This document shows, piece after piece, positions 15,683-25,157 of a stretch of DNA of 29,258 nt. The position numbers and the translations under genes are program-made. A model generated the notes under the pieces. That model ran no database searches. It was not told where the DNA came from and worked only from the letters and a program-made list of their open reading frames with translations. Source of the DNA: Spirochaetia bacterium (GTDB lineage Bacteria > Spirochaetota > Spirochaetia > Treponematales > Breznakiellaceae); assembly GCA_025997595.1 (NCBI GenBank), contig BNUU01000025.1, forward strand, positions 1 to 29,258, in the 5' to 3' direction. Every line of letters begins with the position of its first letter. Within the stretch, counting starts at the first letter, position 1.

Positions 15683-16924
15683 TGCACTGGTTAAAATGGT
15701 TGTCCGCAAACTCCTTGCATCTTCAAGCTATGCGGTTATCGAAACTTTTGAGGTATTGCGGGAAAGACTTAAAATATTAAAACAGAACACCCGTGCAGAA
15801 AAAGCAGATATCAGCTTAAAATCTTTTTTTAGTCTTATTGATGATGAAGATGACAACTCTACCGGGGACGATATCGAAGAAGATATTGAACAAATCGAGC
15901 GTGAACGTTACCGGACAGAAATAGACAATGAACTTTCCGCAATAAATGACATAATCAAAATGGCAGCCCAAATTAAGTCAAATGCCAAGATAGAAGCTGT
16001 TAAAGAAGCGGTTACCTTCGCGTTTGAGTATCACCGGGAAAATAAATTGCCCGAAAAAGCGCTTATATTTACCGAATCCAAACGGACTCAGCGTTATATA
16101 GTCGAAGCCCTGACTGCAGCAGGTTTTGAAGGTATAATCATTTTCAATGGCGAAATGAACGACCCTGAAACCAAAAAGATGTATAACGCCTGGAAAGCGC
16201 GTAATCCCGGGCGTGTAACCAACACCCCTGGTATAGATTTAAAACAGGCCATAATTGAACAGTTCCAGTATGAAGCTAAAATATTAATTGCAACAGATGT
16301 AGCAAGCGAAGGCTTGAATCTGCAGTTTTGTGATACCGTAATAAACTATGATCTTCCCTGGAATCCGATGAAAATTGAACAGCGTATAGGCCGTTGCCAT
16401 CGTTTCGGACAAACCCGTGATGTATGGGTATACAATTTACTCAACAGGGAAAATGCGGCAGATGCCCGTGTGTATGAAATACTTGACCAGAAATTCAATC
16501 TGTTTAAAGGTGTATTCGGTGCAAGTGATGAAGCCCTGGGATTACTCGAATCCGGTACAAATTTTGAAAAGAAAATATTGGAAATTTATGAGCATTGCAG
16601 GACGGCAGCAGAGTTCAGGCAGGAGTTTAACCGGCTGGAGCGTGAGATAACGGCAAAACGCAGTAAAAAAGCCAATGAATTAAAACATATACTTATGTCA
16701 GTAAGCAGTGACGAGCAGAAAATACACCTTGCAAAAACCGCAGAAATGATAAAAAACTATGTAGGGAATACGGAACAATGGTCAAAAATAGCCGGGAACA
16801 TAAAGCCGGTGTACAATACTATATTAAAGATCCAGAATAAAAATATTAGTTTTAATAAACCGGCTTCTGAGCACGGGTATATTTTTATCGGAGCTTTTCT
16901 CAAAAAAGAGCTGTCAGAGTTTAT
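15649..16924 (+). repeat. Direct repeat copy 2 (1276 bp) within drmD
   Basis: Second copy of 14283-15558. It joins the native 3' end of drmD at 16925. Recombination between the two copies would delete 1366 bp and restore a continuous 879-aa frame; the codon at the join becomes ATA (Ile) in place of ATT (Ile). Confidence 0.95.
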
Positions 16925-17441
16925 AGCCCCGATTCTTATCGCCTTTGATGAAACCGGAAAGATGCTTGATCTTAAAAAGAACGATATTCTTATGACCTTT
17001 AAGGATATCCCTGAAGATTATTTCATTGCAGAAGAAATCAGTGAACCGGAAGCCAAGCTCTTTAATACCTGCCATGATTTAATCATACCAAAAATGATGG
17101 AAGAATATAAAAAGCAAAACAAGCCAATCATGGACCAGAACGATAAACGAATCAAAAATTGGCTGGAAAATCAGCGTGGTCAGTACAAAGCAGATTCTGA
17201 TGAATTGCGTCAGCAGATAAGTGCATTGAAAATTCAGAAAAACACTTCAAAACTCTTTCAGGAGAAAATCGACATTCAAAAGAAAATTGACAGAATGGAG
17301 AAACAGCTTGGTCAGCGGGATGAGAAATTCCATGATAGTATGATTGATATTGAAAAGCAGGCAGAACAGGAGCGTGAAACATTCGCCGCCCGCTTTGCTT
17401 TTGACCCGGTAGTGTTGATAAATCTCGTGGTAAAGTTTTAG
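15657..17441 (+). pseudogene. drmD: DrmD-like SNF2 helicase, 3' part with duplicated C-lobe
   Basis: A 594-aa frame opening with TTG (15657), with the first in-frame ATG at 15696. It repeats the second RecA lobe (motifs V and VI) and then carries the native C-terminal about 170 residues, starting after ELSEFI with APILIAFDETGKMLDLKKND and ending in a long coiled coil (KIQKNTSKLFQEKIDIQKKI ...) and RFAFDPVVLINLVVKF. It lacks Walker A and DEAH, so it cannot be an ATPase alone. No SD is seen, but the ATG at 15696 lies 13 nt after the stop of the upstream ORF, so reinitiation is conceivable. I treat it as the displaced 3' end of drmD. AGGAAGG near its stop serves the next gene. Confidence 0.85.
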
Positions 17442-17455
17442 GAAGGACGGCAGTT

Positions 17456-19135
17456 ATGCAAAAAAGCGGAAAGCTTGAACTCACCTGGGTGGGTAAATAT
17501 GAAGAAAATGCTATAGAGCCGAGAATACTCATGGAAGATAAAAGCAAATCTTATGGAGACCCCAATACTGGCAATATGCTCATACATGGGGATAACCTTA
17601 TAGCGTTAAAAGCATTGGAGCAGGATTTTGCCGGGAAAGTAAAGTGCATATACATTGATCCACCTTACAATGCTGACGCTGCAACGCTATATGAAGATGG
17701 CTTGGAACATTCAATATGGCTAGGGCTAATGCGCAACAGATTAAAAATATTAAAGAATTTATTAACAGATGACGGTAGTATATTAGTCCAGATTGATGCC
17801 TATGAAATGGCCCACTTAAAACTTTTAATGGACGAAATATTTGTCAGAGAAAATTTTGTTAATATCATTACATGTAAAACAAAAGTAGCAGGTGTTAGTG
17901 GAAGTCATTTGGGCAATAGTTTACAAGATAATGTTGAATATATATTATTTTATGCAAAAAATTCGCATGAATTTTCTTTAAATATTGTACCACAAAAACA
18001 GCAAGAACTTATGGATTATATTCAAGGGATGGAAGAATTAGGAAAAAGTTGGAAGTATACAAGTGTCATGAAAAGTATTGATAAAGGAAGATATATTTCT
18101 GATATTATTGCAGGAAACGGTGATGTAATAAAATTGTATTCCCATAATAAAGTTGAAGTCTGTTCTATAAAAGCAATTGCTGACGAATATTTTAATGGTG
18201 ATATAAAGATGGCATACTATAAATATATCAATGAAGTTTTCAGAACTACGAATGCGCAAACTTCGATACGTACAAAAGTTATTGAGGCAATAAAAAATAT
18301 AAGAGGAGAATATTTTAGTATAGAATACATTCCAATAAAAGGAAGAAATGCGGGTAAACTATCTAAATCATTTTACAAAAAAGATAATCTCATAGCATGG
18401 TTAAAAGATGTTGTTGTTTCTAAAGGTCAAAGACTATTAAAATTAGATAATATGGGTAATCTGTGGGATGACATTCAATACAATAATTTAACTAAAGAGG
18501 GTGATGTCCAGTTTCCTAATGGGAAGAAACCCGAGGCACTTATTTCAAGAATTATTGATATGTGTACAGAAAAAGGTGACCTTGTTCTTGATTCATTCGC
18601 TGGTTCAGGTACAACAGGTGCTGTTTCACAGAAAATGGGAAGGCGTTGGATAATAATAGAGCTAGGGGAGCATTGTTATACACATGTCATTCCACGCCTT
18701 AAAAAAGTCATAGACGGTAATGATTCTGGTGGCATTACAGATTCTGTGGGCTGGCAGGGCGGTGGCGGTTTCAAATTCTATGAACTTGCTCCATCGCTAC
18801 TCAAAAAACACCCGAAACTCCCTGTATACCAAATAAACAAATCCTATACCTTTGAAATGCTCTGCGAGGCAATTTGTAAAATAGAGGGTTTTACCTATAA
18901 ACCGGAAGGCGAAATGCATGGTCATAGCAGCGAACGGCGGTTTATTCACGTTACCAGGGAATTTGTGAGCGGTGATTATATTACCAAAATAATGAAAGAA
19001 GTTGGTGAGTATCAGTCGGTATTGATATATGGCATAAAGATTCAATCAGGCCTGCGGCTCCCTGGCAATGTTGAAGTAAAAAAGATTCCGAAAGACCTTC
19101 TCAAAAAATGCAACTTTGAAAGCGAGGTGCGGTAA
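17456..19135 (+). CDS. mod: Type III-like DNA (adenine-N6) methyltransferase, Mod subunit
   Basis: This 559-aa protein has motif IV CIYIDPPYN at residues about 64-72 followed by the SAM-binding motif I LDSFAGSGTTGA at about 377-388, the beta-class order of type III Mod proteins. The region between (about 130-370) is the target-recognition domain and is distinctly AT-richer than the rest. Mod determines the recognition site and methylates one strand, and is needed by Res for cleavage. It starts 14 nt after drmD with AGGAAGG as SD, and its stop overlaps the res ATG (TAATG), so the two are coupled. Class 1 DISARM normally has the larger DrmMI methylase here; this Mod may take its place or be part of an embedded R-M system. 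Confidence 0.87.
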   Translation: MQKSGKLELTWVGKYEENAIEPRILMEDKSKSYGDPNTGNMLIHGDNLIALKALEQDFAGKVKCIYIDPPYNADAATLYEDGLEHSIWLGLMRNRLKILKNLLTDDGSILVQIDAYEMAHLKLLMDEIFVRENFVNIITCKTKVAGVSGSHLGNSLQDNVEYILFYAKNSHEFSLNIVPQKQQELMDYIQGMEELGKSWKYTSVMKSIDKGRYISDIIAGNGDVIKLYSHNKVEVCSIKAIADEYFNGDIKMAYYKYINEVFRTTNAQTSIRTKVIEAIKNIRGEYFSIEYIPIKGRNAGKLSKSFYKKDNLIAWLKDVVVSKGQRLLKLDNMGNLWDDIQYNNLTKEGDVQFPNGKKPEALISRIIDMCTEKGDLVLDSFAGSGTTGAVSQKMGRRWIIIELGEHCYTHVIPRLKKVIDGNDSGGITDSVGWQGGGGFKFYELAPSLLKKHPKLPVYQINKSYTFEMLCEAICKIEGFTYKPEGEMHGHSSERRFIHVTREFVSGDYITKIMKEVGEYQSVLIYGIKIQSGLRLPGNVEVKKIPKDLLKKCNFESEVR

Positions 19136-21801
19136 TGGACGCTGTAGTTAAGAAAATAACATGGGCAATGAGTCTGAGAGAACCGCAAAGCGAAGCCCTC
19201 AACTATTTGCACGATATAATCACTCCCGTTGAATTTAAAACCAATACAAAGTCAGATATTGAAAGGGCTGCAGTAAAGACACAAGCGGAAACTGTTGCTG
19301 CAGAAAAATGTGAAAGCAAACAGTCAATCAAGGTTGCTGATGAGTTCTCTTTCCCGTCTTTTTGCTTTGAAATGACTACGGGCATAGGCAAAACCCGCCT
19401 TATGGGTGCGTCAATTTATCATCTTTATAAAACAAAGGGATATAAGCACTTCTTTATCCTGGCCCCTGGCGATACTATCTATGGAAAATTAAAAAAGGAA
19501 GCCGTCTTTGGTCATCCAAAGTATCTGTTTAAAGGCCTGGAAGCCGAAATGGGCAGACCAAGGATATTTTGCGGTGAGGACTATTTGCAGTACAACCAGT
19601 TGGAACTTGAGGAAACCAGAAGCTCAGAAATTCAATTGTTCATTTTTAATATTGGCAAAATATTCACCCGTGGAGATGTAACATTCAAGTTCCACCGGTA
19701 TCAGGAAACACTCGGAAAGTCCTTTGCGGATATATTGGGAAGTTTTAACGATCTGGTTATCTGTATGGATGAATCCCACAGATATTATGCCCCGGCGTCA
19801 ATGAAAGCAATCGATTACTTGAAGCCCATACTCGGCCTGGAGTTTACCGCTACGCCGAAACCTGAGACAAAAAACGTCATTTACTCATACGGACTTGAAA
19901 AAGGCGCAGGCAAGTTCCTGAAAATCCCTGTTATGAACGGCAGGACAAATATGTCCGGTTATTCGGATACTGACATACAGGAAATGAAATTATCCGATGG
20001 TATGCAATTGCACGAAAATCGTAAAAAGGCTATCGCCAAATACTGTACCGAAAACAATGTGCCCTGGGTAAAGCCCATTGTCCTTGTTGCCTGTAAAGAC
20101 ACAGAACACGCAAAGGAAGTTCGTGCTCTTATTGATTCAGACAGCTTCTTTGGGGGACGGTATAACGGAAAGGTTATTGAAATTCATTCAGGAAGCGGGG
20201 CATCTGAGGCCGAAGAAAATATAGCAAAATTACTTACGATAGAAAGTAATACAAATCCTGTTGAGATTGTCCTTCACGTCTATAAACTGAAAGAAGGCTG
20301 GGATGTAAACAACCTTTTCACAATTATCCCGCTTAATGCCGCAAAAAGCGAAATTCTTGCAATGCAGACAATCGGACGCGGTTTAAGGCTGCCCTTTGGA
20401 CACATTACCGGTGAAACAGACATAGACACCCTCGACATAGTTGCCCATGACCATTATCGTGAAATAGTTGAAGAATTGAAAGCAAATACCTTCTTCAAAA
20501 CCCGTGACCTGGACAAGGAAAAAATTGAGCAGACATCACAGGTAACCATTACTCCTGGCTTTGATGATGCTCAGTTGACTTTGTTTGAAAATTTTGTTGC
20601 TGAAAATAATATCAGCAAAGCGCAGGACATTTCAGACCCGCTTGTCCAGGAACAACTTTATGCCGCATATTTGAAAGCGGTATCCGGTCAGAAGAAAAAA
20701 AATGGCGCCGGAAATGAAGCAGGAGCAGAACCAACACTCTTTGATATGGTTGCCGAAGGTGAGCCGCAATACGGTGGAACAGAAACGGTACAGCAGCCGG
20801 ACACTTTATCAAAAGAAGTAATTATATTGGACAAAAAAACGTTTACCGACAAATTAAATCATTTAGCAGTAACTTGTATCAGCACCCCGATGATATTGGT
20901 ACAACCCTCAACAAGCATCGAACTAAAGCCGGTTACCATTACGTGTTCATACAAGAATGGATTTGTAATTGATTCTTCCCGGGTAGAGCGGTATGACGTG
21001 GTGAATAATCAACTGCTTGAATCGCTTGATGCCGCCATATTGGAAGACCCGGATCCAACAAATACACTTGCCTGTTTGTTACTGGATAATATCAGCGAAT
21101 TCGACAGTGAAGACTCGGATTATATACTTGATATTGTTAATCAGTATTTGAATCAAATCGGCGGTACTGCCGGAAACAAACGACAGGTCGTACGAAAGTA
21201 TGCATCCTTAATCCTGGAGGATATTAAAAAACAGGTGATTAAAGCCATTAAGAGTGATACCCGTATTACTTATAAAGTTCAAAAAGCATTCATAACCTTC
21301 GGGAAGCAGGTAAAAGTCATAAAAGCAGATGGTGAAGTAAACCTGCATACACAGGTGAGCGACAAGAAGGACATACGCCGCTATGTATTTACCGGCTATA
21401 AAAAGTCGTATTATGACAAATACGGCTTTGACAGCGATGCCGAAAGAAGATTTGCTCTTGTTCTTGAAAATGACAATAAAGTTCTCCGGTGGATTAAACC
21501 TCCCCTCAATCAAATGGGAATATATTATGCCGCCGGCCAGCAATATACTCCTGATTTCCTGGTGGAAACAGCGACAGACAAATATATGGTTGAAGTCAAG
21601 GCAGATTATGAACTAAAAAATGAATATGTTCTCCTGAAAAAGCATGAAGGCGAGCTTTGGTGTAAATATGCCTCAAAAGAAGATGCTGACAATAAAAAGT
21701 GGCATTACAGGCTTATACCTGACACACACATAAATATTGGCGACAGCTTTGCTTCAATTCTTGGGTTTTCTTCAGATGTTATAGATTTGGAGGGTGAATA
21801 A
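19135..21801 (+). CDS. res: Type III-like restriction enzyme, Res subunit (helicase-nuclease)
   Basis: This 888-aa protein carries an SF2 helicase with Walker A TTGIGKT (81-87), DESH (about 212), LEFTATPKPE (motif III), and motifs V-VI KEGWDVNN ... QTIGRGLRLPFG. The C-terminus has a PD-(D/E)XK nuclease motif: AERRFALVLE, then YTPDFLVET (Asp at about 805) and YMVEVKAD (E-x-K at about 820). This is the standard layout of type III Res, which uses ATP to translocate or signal along DNA and cuts near the Mod site. It is coupled to mod by a TAATG overlap and followed after one base by drmA, so it is embedded in the DISARM operon rather than adjacent to it. Confidence 0.88.
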   Translation: MDAVVKKITWAMSLREPQSEALNYLHDIITPVEFKTNTKSDIERAAVKTQAETVAAEKCESKQSIKVADEFSFPSFCFEMTTGIGKTRLMGASIYHLYKTKGYKHFFILAPGDTIYGKLKKEAVFGHPKYLFKGLEAEMGRPRIFCGEDYLQYNQLELEETRSSEIQLFIFNIGKIFTRGDVTFKFHRYQETLGKSFADILGSFNDLVICMDESHRYYAPASMKAIDYLKPILGLEFTATPKPETKNVIYSYGLEKGAGKFLKIPVMNGRTNMSGYSDTDIQEMKLSDGMQLHENRKKAIAKYCTENNVPWVKPIVLVACKDTEHAKEVRALIDSDSFFGGRYNGKVIEIHSGSGASEAEENIAKLLTIESNTNPVEIVLHVYKLKEGWDVNNLFTIIPLNAAKSEILAMQTIGRGLRLPFGHITGETDIDTLDIVAHDHYREIVEELKANTFFKTRDLDKEKIEQTSQVTITPGFDDAQLTLFENFVAENNISKAQDISDPLVQEQLYAAYLKAVSGQKKKNGAGNEAGAEPTLFDMVAEGEPQYGGTETVQQPDTLSKEVIILDKKTFTDKLNHLAVTCISTPMILVQPSTSIELKPVTITCSYKNGFVIDSSRVERYDVVNNQLLESLDAAILEDPDPTNTLACLLLDNISEFDSEDSDYILDIVNQYLNQIGGTAGNKRQVVRKYASLILEDIKKQVIKAIKSDTRITYKVQKAFITFGKQVKVIKADGEVNLHTQVSDKKDIRRYVFTGYKKSYYDKYGFDSDAERRFALVLENDNKVLRWIKPPLNQMGIYYAAGQQYTPDFLVETATDKYMVEVKADYELKNEYVLLKKHEGELWCKYASKEDADNKKWHYRLIPDTHINIGDSFASILGFSSDVIDLEGE

Positions 21802-21802
21802 T

Positions 21803-24800
21803 ATGAGTGACCAGTTTGTTCAAAGTGAAATACGTCAAAAACTAATTGAAGCGCTTCGCACAGACCTTATTGGCCCCCGTAAAGGCGTTGACGAGGTTTT
21901 GGAAGAAAATCCTGAATTAAGCTACTTAACCGGAACGCTGCATACTGCCGATGGCACGGATGAAATAGAATTTGATGATCAGGAAGATATTGAACTTGAA
22001 TCAGGCGACAGTGATTCACTTGGCGAAGAGGATAACGAAGACAAGTATTCAGCAAAATTTAAACAGCAATCCTCGTTAGGCATTAGTTTTTATTTGCCCG
22101 AAAGTATTCATTCGTTCAATGTTCATCTTGAGTGGGGAGACTACATTGTTGATAAAAAAGAGGAAGAAGACAAAAACGGCAAGCAAAAGAGCCGCAGGGT
22201 ATATACAAGACTACACCGGGAGTATGAAATTGAAGCGGCATTTGGACTTGATGAAAAAACCAATGAATATGCCGCAGGAGAACAGGACGAGGGTGTAAAA
22301 ATAAAGGTTTCTTCTTATGTGTTAAAGAGCGGTTATAAATTATTCTCTGTTTATGCAACAAATTACCGCAATGCCATAGACGAAACAACCAACGGTACAA
22401 TGTTCCAGACACGGCTTTCCGTTTCTCTTAAAGATGGTGAAGTATTTGTGCCTGAGTATCAGTGCCGCCGTGAGCTTGAAGATGAATATCTTTACGAAAG
22501 CCGTCCTGTTTTTGCACGTGGTCACGGCTGTGCCGCTGATTGGAAATTAAATGAAAGCGGGAATGCAGTTAACATTTTCTCGGAATTTATCCCTGAACAT
22601 GAAATACCCAATGTAAGCCCTAACCTTGATGGATTCACCAAAGGCTGCTTTTCAATGCTCGAATTTTCAAAATCAAAAACAAAAGAACAAACCATTGAGC
22701 ATCTCTCTGTTTTACAAAAAGCTTATGTCTCATGGGTTGATGAACTCTCCCGTAATCCGAAAATGAGCAATCCGCGTTTCGCCGGTGGAAAAGGCGCCGA
22801 AATCATAGGTAAATGCAAAGAACAGGCAGAAAGAATATTGTCAGGTATTCGTTTGCTCCAGTCAAATGATAAGGCATATAAGGCATTCTGTTTTATGAAT
22901 CGTTGTATGTTTATGCAGCGGAGTATTAACAGTTTCTCCAGGCGTTATGGAGCCGGTGTACAGTGCAATCTTCGAGAATATCTTGATACTGACCATAGCG
23001 AATGGCGTGCTTTCCAGATTGCATTTATTCTTCTTAATTTGCCATGTATTATTGATTATAACGATAAATACAGGAACAATGTTGACCTGCTCTACTTCCC
23101 GACAGGCGGCGGGAAAACAGAGGCTTACCTGGGGTTGATAGCCTTTCTCCTTGGGTACAGGCGGCTGACTGCTGACAGTGAAACTGAATTCAATAAAGAT
23201 GGCGGTGTAGCAGTTATCCTCCGCTATACCTTGCGCCTTTTAACAACGCAACAGCGTGACAGATTGACAAAAATGATAATTGCTGCGGAAATCTTGAGAC
23301 GGCAATACTTGCAAAAGGATGGTTCATTCGGAGCAACACCGTTCTCTATTGGATTTTATGTCGGTGGCGCTGTAACTCCAAATCGATTTTCTGAGTTTAA
23401 AAATGACGATGATGACCCTGGTAAGTTTAAGAGAATGGTTGGACAACTTAACAGGCAGCTCATTACGTGCCCCTATTGCGGAAAACCCTTGTCAAACAAT
23501 AACTTTCACGTTGATTTGGATGCAGAAAGTATTGATATTTATTGTTCTGACAAAAACTGTTACTTTTTTGAGTACAATGATGAAAGAATCCCGATACCGG
23601 TATATCTGGTAGACGAACAAATATACCGGAAATGTCCGTCTGTTGTTATTGCGACCGTGGATAAATTTGCACGCTTGCCCTGGGATGTTGCCTGTAATGC
23701 TCTTTTTGGCAGAGTAGACAGGTATTGTCCTCGTCATGGCTATATTGCTATCGGGAAAGAACATGAAGGCAGACATAATCAAAGTAAAACAAATGGATTA
23801 CCGGCGACAATAACACAGCAGGTCAAACCTTTTTACCCGCCTGAACTTATTGTACAGGATGAGTTACACTTGATAACCGGGCCGCTTGGAACCATATATG
23901 GTGCATATGAGGCTGCTATCGAAGAATTATGCTCAATTTCCAGGGAAGGCATAAAAATACTGCCAAAGTACATTGCATCTACAGCCACTATCAGCAATGC
24001 CGATGAGCAGATACGCTGTTTGTATGGACGAACTGAAACAGCCATGTTCCCGCCGGGAGGGTTGGATATCAGAGACAGTTTTTTCACACGGGAAATTCCT
24101 GTTGAGCAGTCTCCATTCAGGAAATATTGCGGGATAGCCGCAAGCGGAAAATCAGTCAAAACCACATTACTCCGCGTTTACGCCATACTTATACAAACCG
24201 CCCTGCATCTGTCGGAGCAGCCGGAATACAAAGACTTGATTGACCCGTATTATACGCTAATCGGATATTTCAACAGTATCCGTGAATTAGGCGGTACGGT
24301 TCGACTGTTACAGGACGACATTCCGAAGCGCCAGAAATGGATTGTGAAACACTACAACCAGAGCAATATAAGATATTTCACTTATAAAGAAGTAACCTCC
24401 CGTATGACCTCCGATAAAATAGCAGGTTTATTAAAAGAGCTTGAAAGTACTATAGTCAACAAAACCAAAGGAATGGATAAAAAAGATGACAATTTTCTTG
24501 ATGTTGCTATAGCCACAAATATGATTTCGGTAGGTTTGGATATAGACCGTCTTGGCCTGATGTGTGTCCTTGGTCAACCGAAGCAAAGTTCAGAATATAT
24601 TCAGACAACAAGCCGTATCGGGCGTGCACATCCGGGTCTTGTTGTAACAGTTTACAATCCGTACAGACCCCGGGACCTTTCGCACTATGAAAATTTCAAG
24701 GGCTATCATTCCCATATCTATCGTTTTGTTGAGGGGACTTCTGCGACCCCGTTCTCTGCTCGTGCCCGCGACAGGGTTCTTCATGCACTTTTTATTGCAC

Positions 24801-25153
24801 TATCCAGGTTACAGATAGAGGCACTTGCGGAAAATTCTTCAGCCGCAGTTATAGACACCATACCCAAAGCAGAAATTGACGTTATTATAAATAAAATTTC
24901 AGCGCGGGTAACTAAAGTCGCACCAAAACTAAAACCAGAGGTAATAACAGAAATAACGGAGTTTATTGATACCTGGAAGACCTGTAATCAGGTCAATGCT
25001 TTACCACTCTATTACTATATCCAGAATACCAAAATAGGTTCGCGATTAATGAACTATTACGGAGAACTATGCAGCAGAAACGAAAAGCCCACACTTAATT
25101 CCATGCGGGAAGTAGAAAATACATCGACGCTCTACTATTACACGGAGGTCTGA
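21803..25153 (+). CDS. drmA: DISARM helicase DrmA
   Basis: This 1116-aa protein starts at ATG 21803 with GGAGGG 8 nt upstream; a GTG three codons earlier (21794) overlaps the SD and is less likely. The N-terminal half is acidic and poorly characterised. Helicase motifs: Walker A FPTGGGKT at about 431, VQDELHLITGPLG (DELH, about 685), STATISN (about 726), ATNMISVGLDIDR and QTTSRIGRAHPG (motifs V and VI). A zinc-ribbon-like insert (CPYCGKP at about 555 and CSDKNC at about 580) lies between the lobes. This combination is characteristic of DrmA. In DISARM, DrmA and DrmB form the core complex that loads on and senses invading DNA. It ends 4 nt before drmB. Confidence 0.88.
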   Translation: MSDQFVQSEIRQKLIEALRTDLIGPRKGVDEVLEENPELSYLTGTLHTADGTDEIEFDDQEDIELESGDSDSLGEEDNEDKYSAKFKQQSSLGISFYLPESIHSFNVHLEWGDYIVDKKEEEDKNGKQKSRRVYTRLHREYEIEAAFGLDEKTNEYAAGEQDEGVKIKVSSYVLKSGYKLFSVYATNYRNAIDETTNGTMFQTRLSVSLKDGEVFVPEYQCRRELEDEYLYESRPVFARGHGCAADWKLNESGNAVNIFSEFIPEHEIPNVSPNLDGFTKGCFSMLEFSKSKTKEQTIEHLSVLQKAYVSWVDELSRNPKMSNPRFAGGKGAEIIGKCKEQAERILSGIRLLQSNDKAYKAFCFMNRCMFMQRSINSFSRRYGAGVQCNLREYLDTDHSEWRAFQIAFILLNLPCIIDYNDKYRNNVDLLYFPTGGGKTEAYLGLIAFLLGYRRLTADSETEFNKDGGVAVILRYTLRLLTTQQRDRLTKMIIAAEILRRQYLQKDGSFGATPFSIGFYVGGAVTPNRFSEFKNDDDDPGKFKRMVGQLNRQLITCPYCGKPLSNNNFHVDLDAESIDIYCSDKNCYFFEYNDERIPIPVYLVDEQIYRKCPSVVIATVDKFARLPWDVACNALFGRVDRYCPRHGYIAIGKEHEGRHNQSKTNGLPATITQQVKPFYPPELIVQDELHLITGPLGTIYGAYEAAIEELCSISREGIKILPKYIASTATISNADEQIRCLYGRTETAMFPPGGLDIRDSFFTREIPVEQSPFRKYCGIAASGKSVKTTLLRVYAILIQTALHLSEQPEYKDLIDPYYTLIGYFNSIRELGGTVRLLQDDIPKRQKWIVKHYNQSNIRYFTYKEVTSRMTSDKIAGLLKELESTIVNKTKGMDKKDDNFLDVAIATNMISVGLDIDRLGLMCVLGQPKQSSEYIQTTSRIGRAHPGLVVTVYNPYRPRDLSHYENFKGYHSHIYRFVEGTSATPFSARARDRVLHALFIALSRLQIEALAENSSAAVIDTIPKAEIDVIINKISARVTKVAPKLKPEVITEITEFIDTWKTCNQVNALPLYYYIQNTKIGSRLMNYYGELCSRNEKPTLNSMREVENTSTLYYYTEV

Positions 25154-25157
25154 TTTA

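Noticed and set aside
15391..15687. 98-aa minus-strand frame containing helicase motif V sequence
   Set aside because: It arises from the 98-bp inverted copy joined to antisense of drmD; not an independent gene.
21794..21802. GTG start for drmA overlapping res
   Set aside because: The GTG overlaps the SD GGAGGG, which is correctly spaced for the ATG at 21803.
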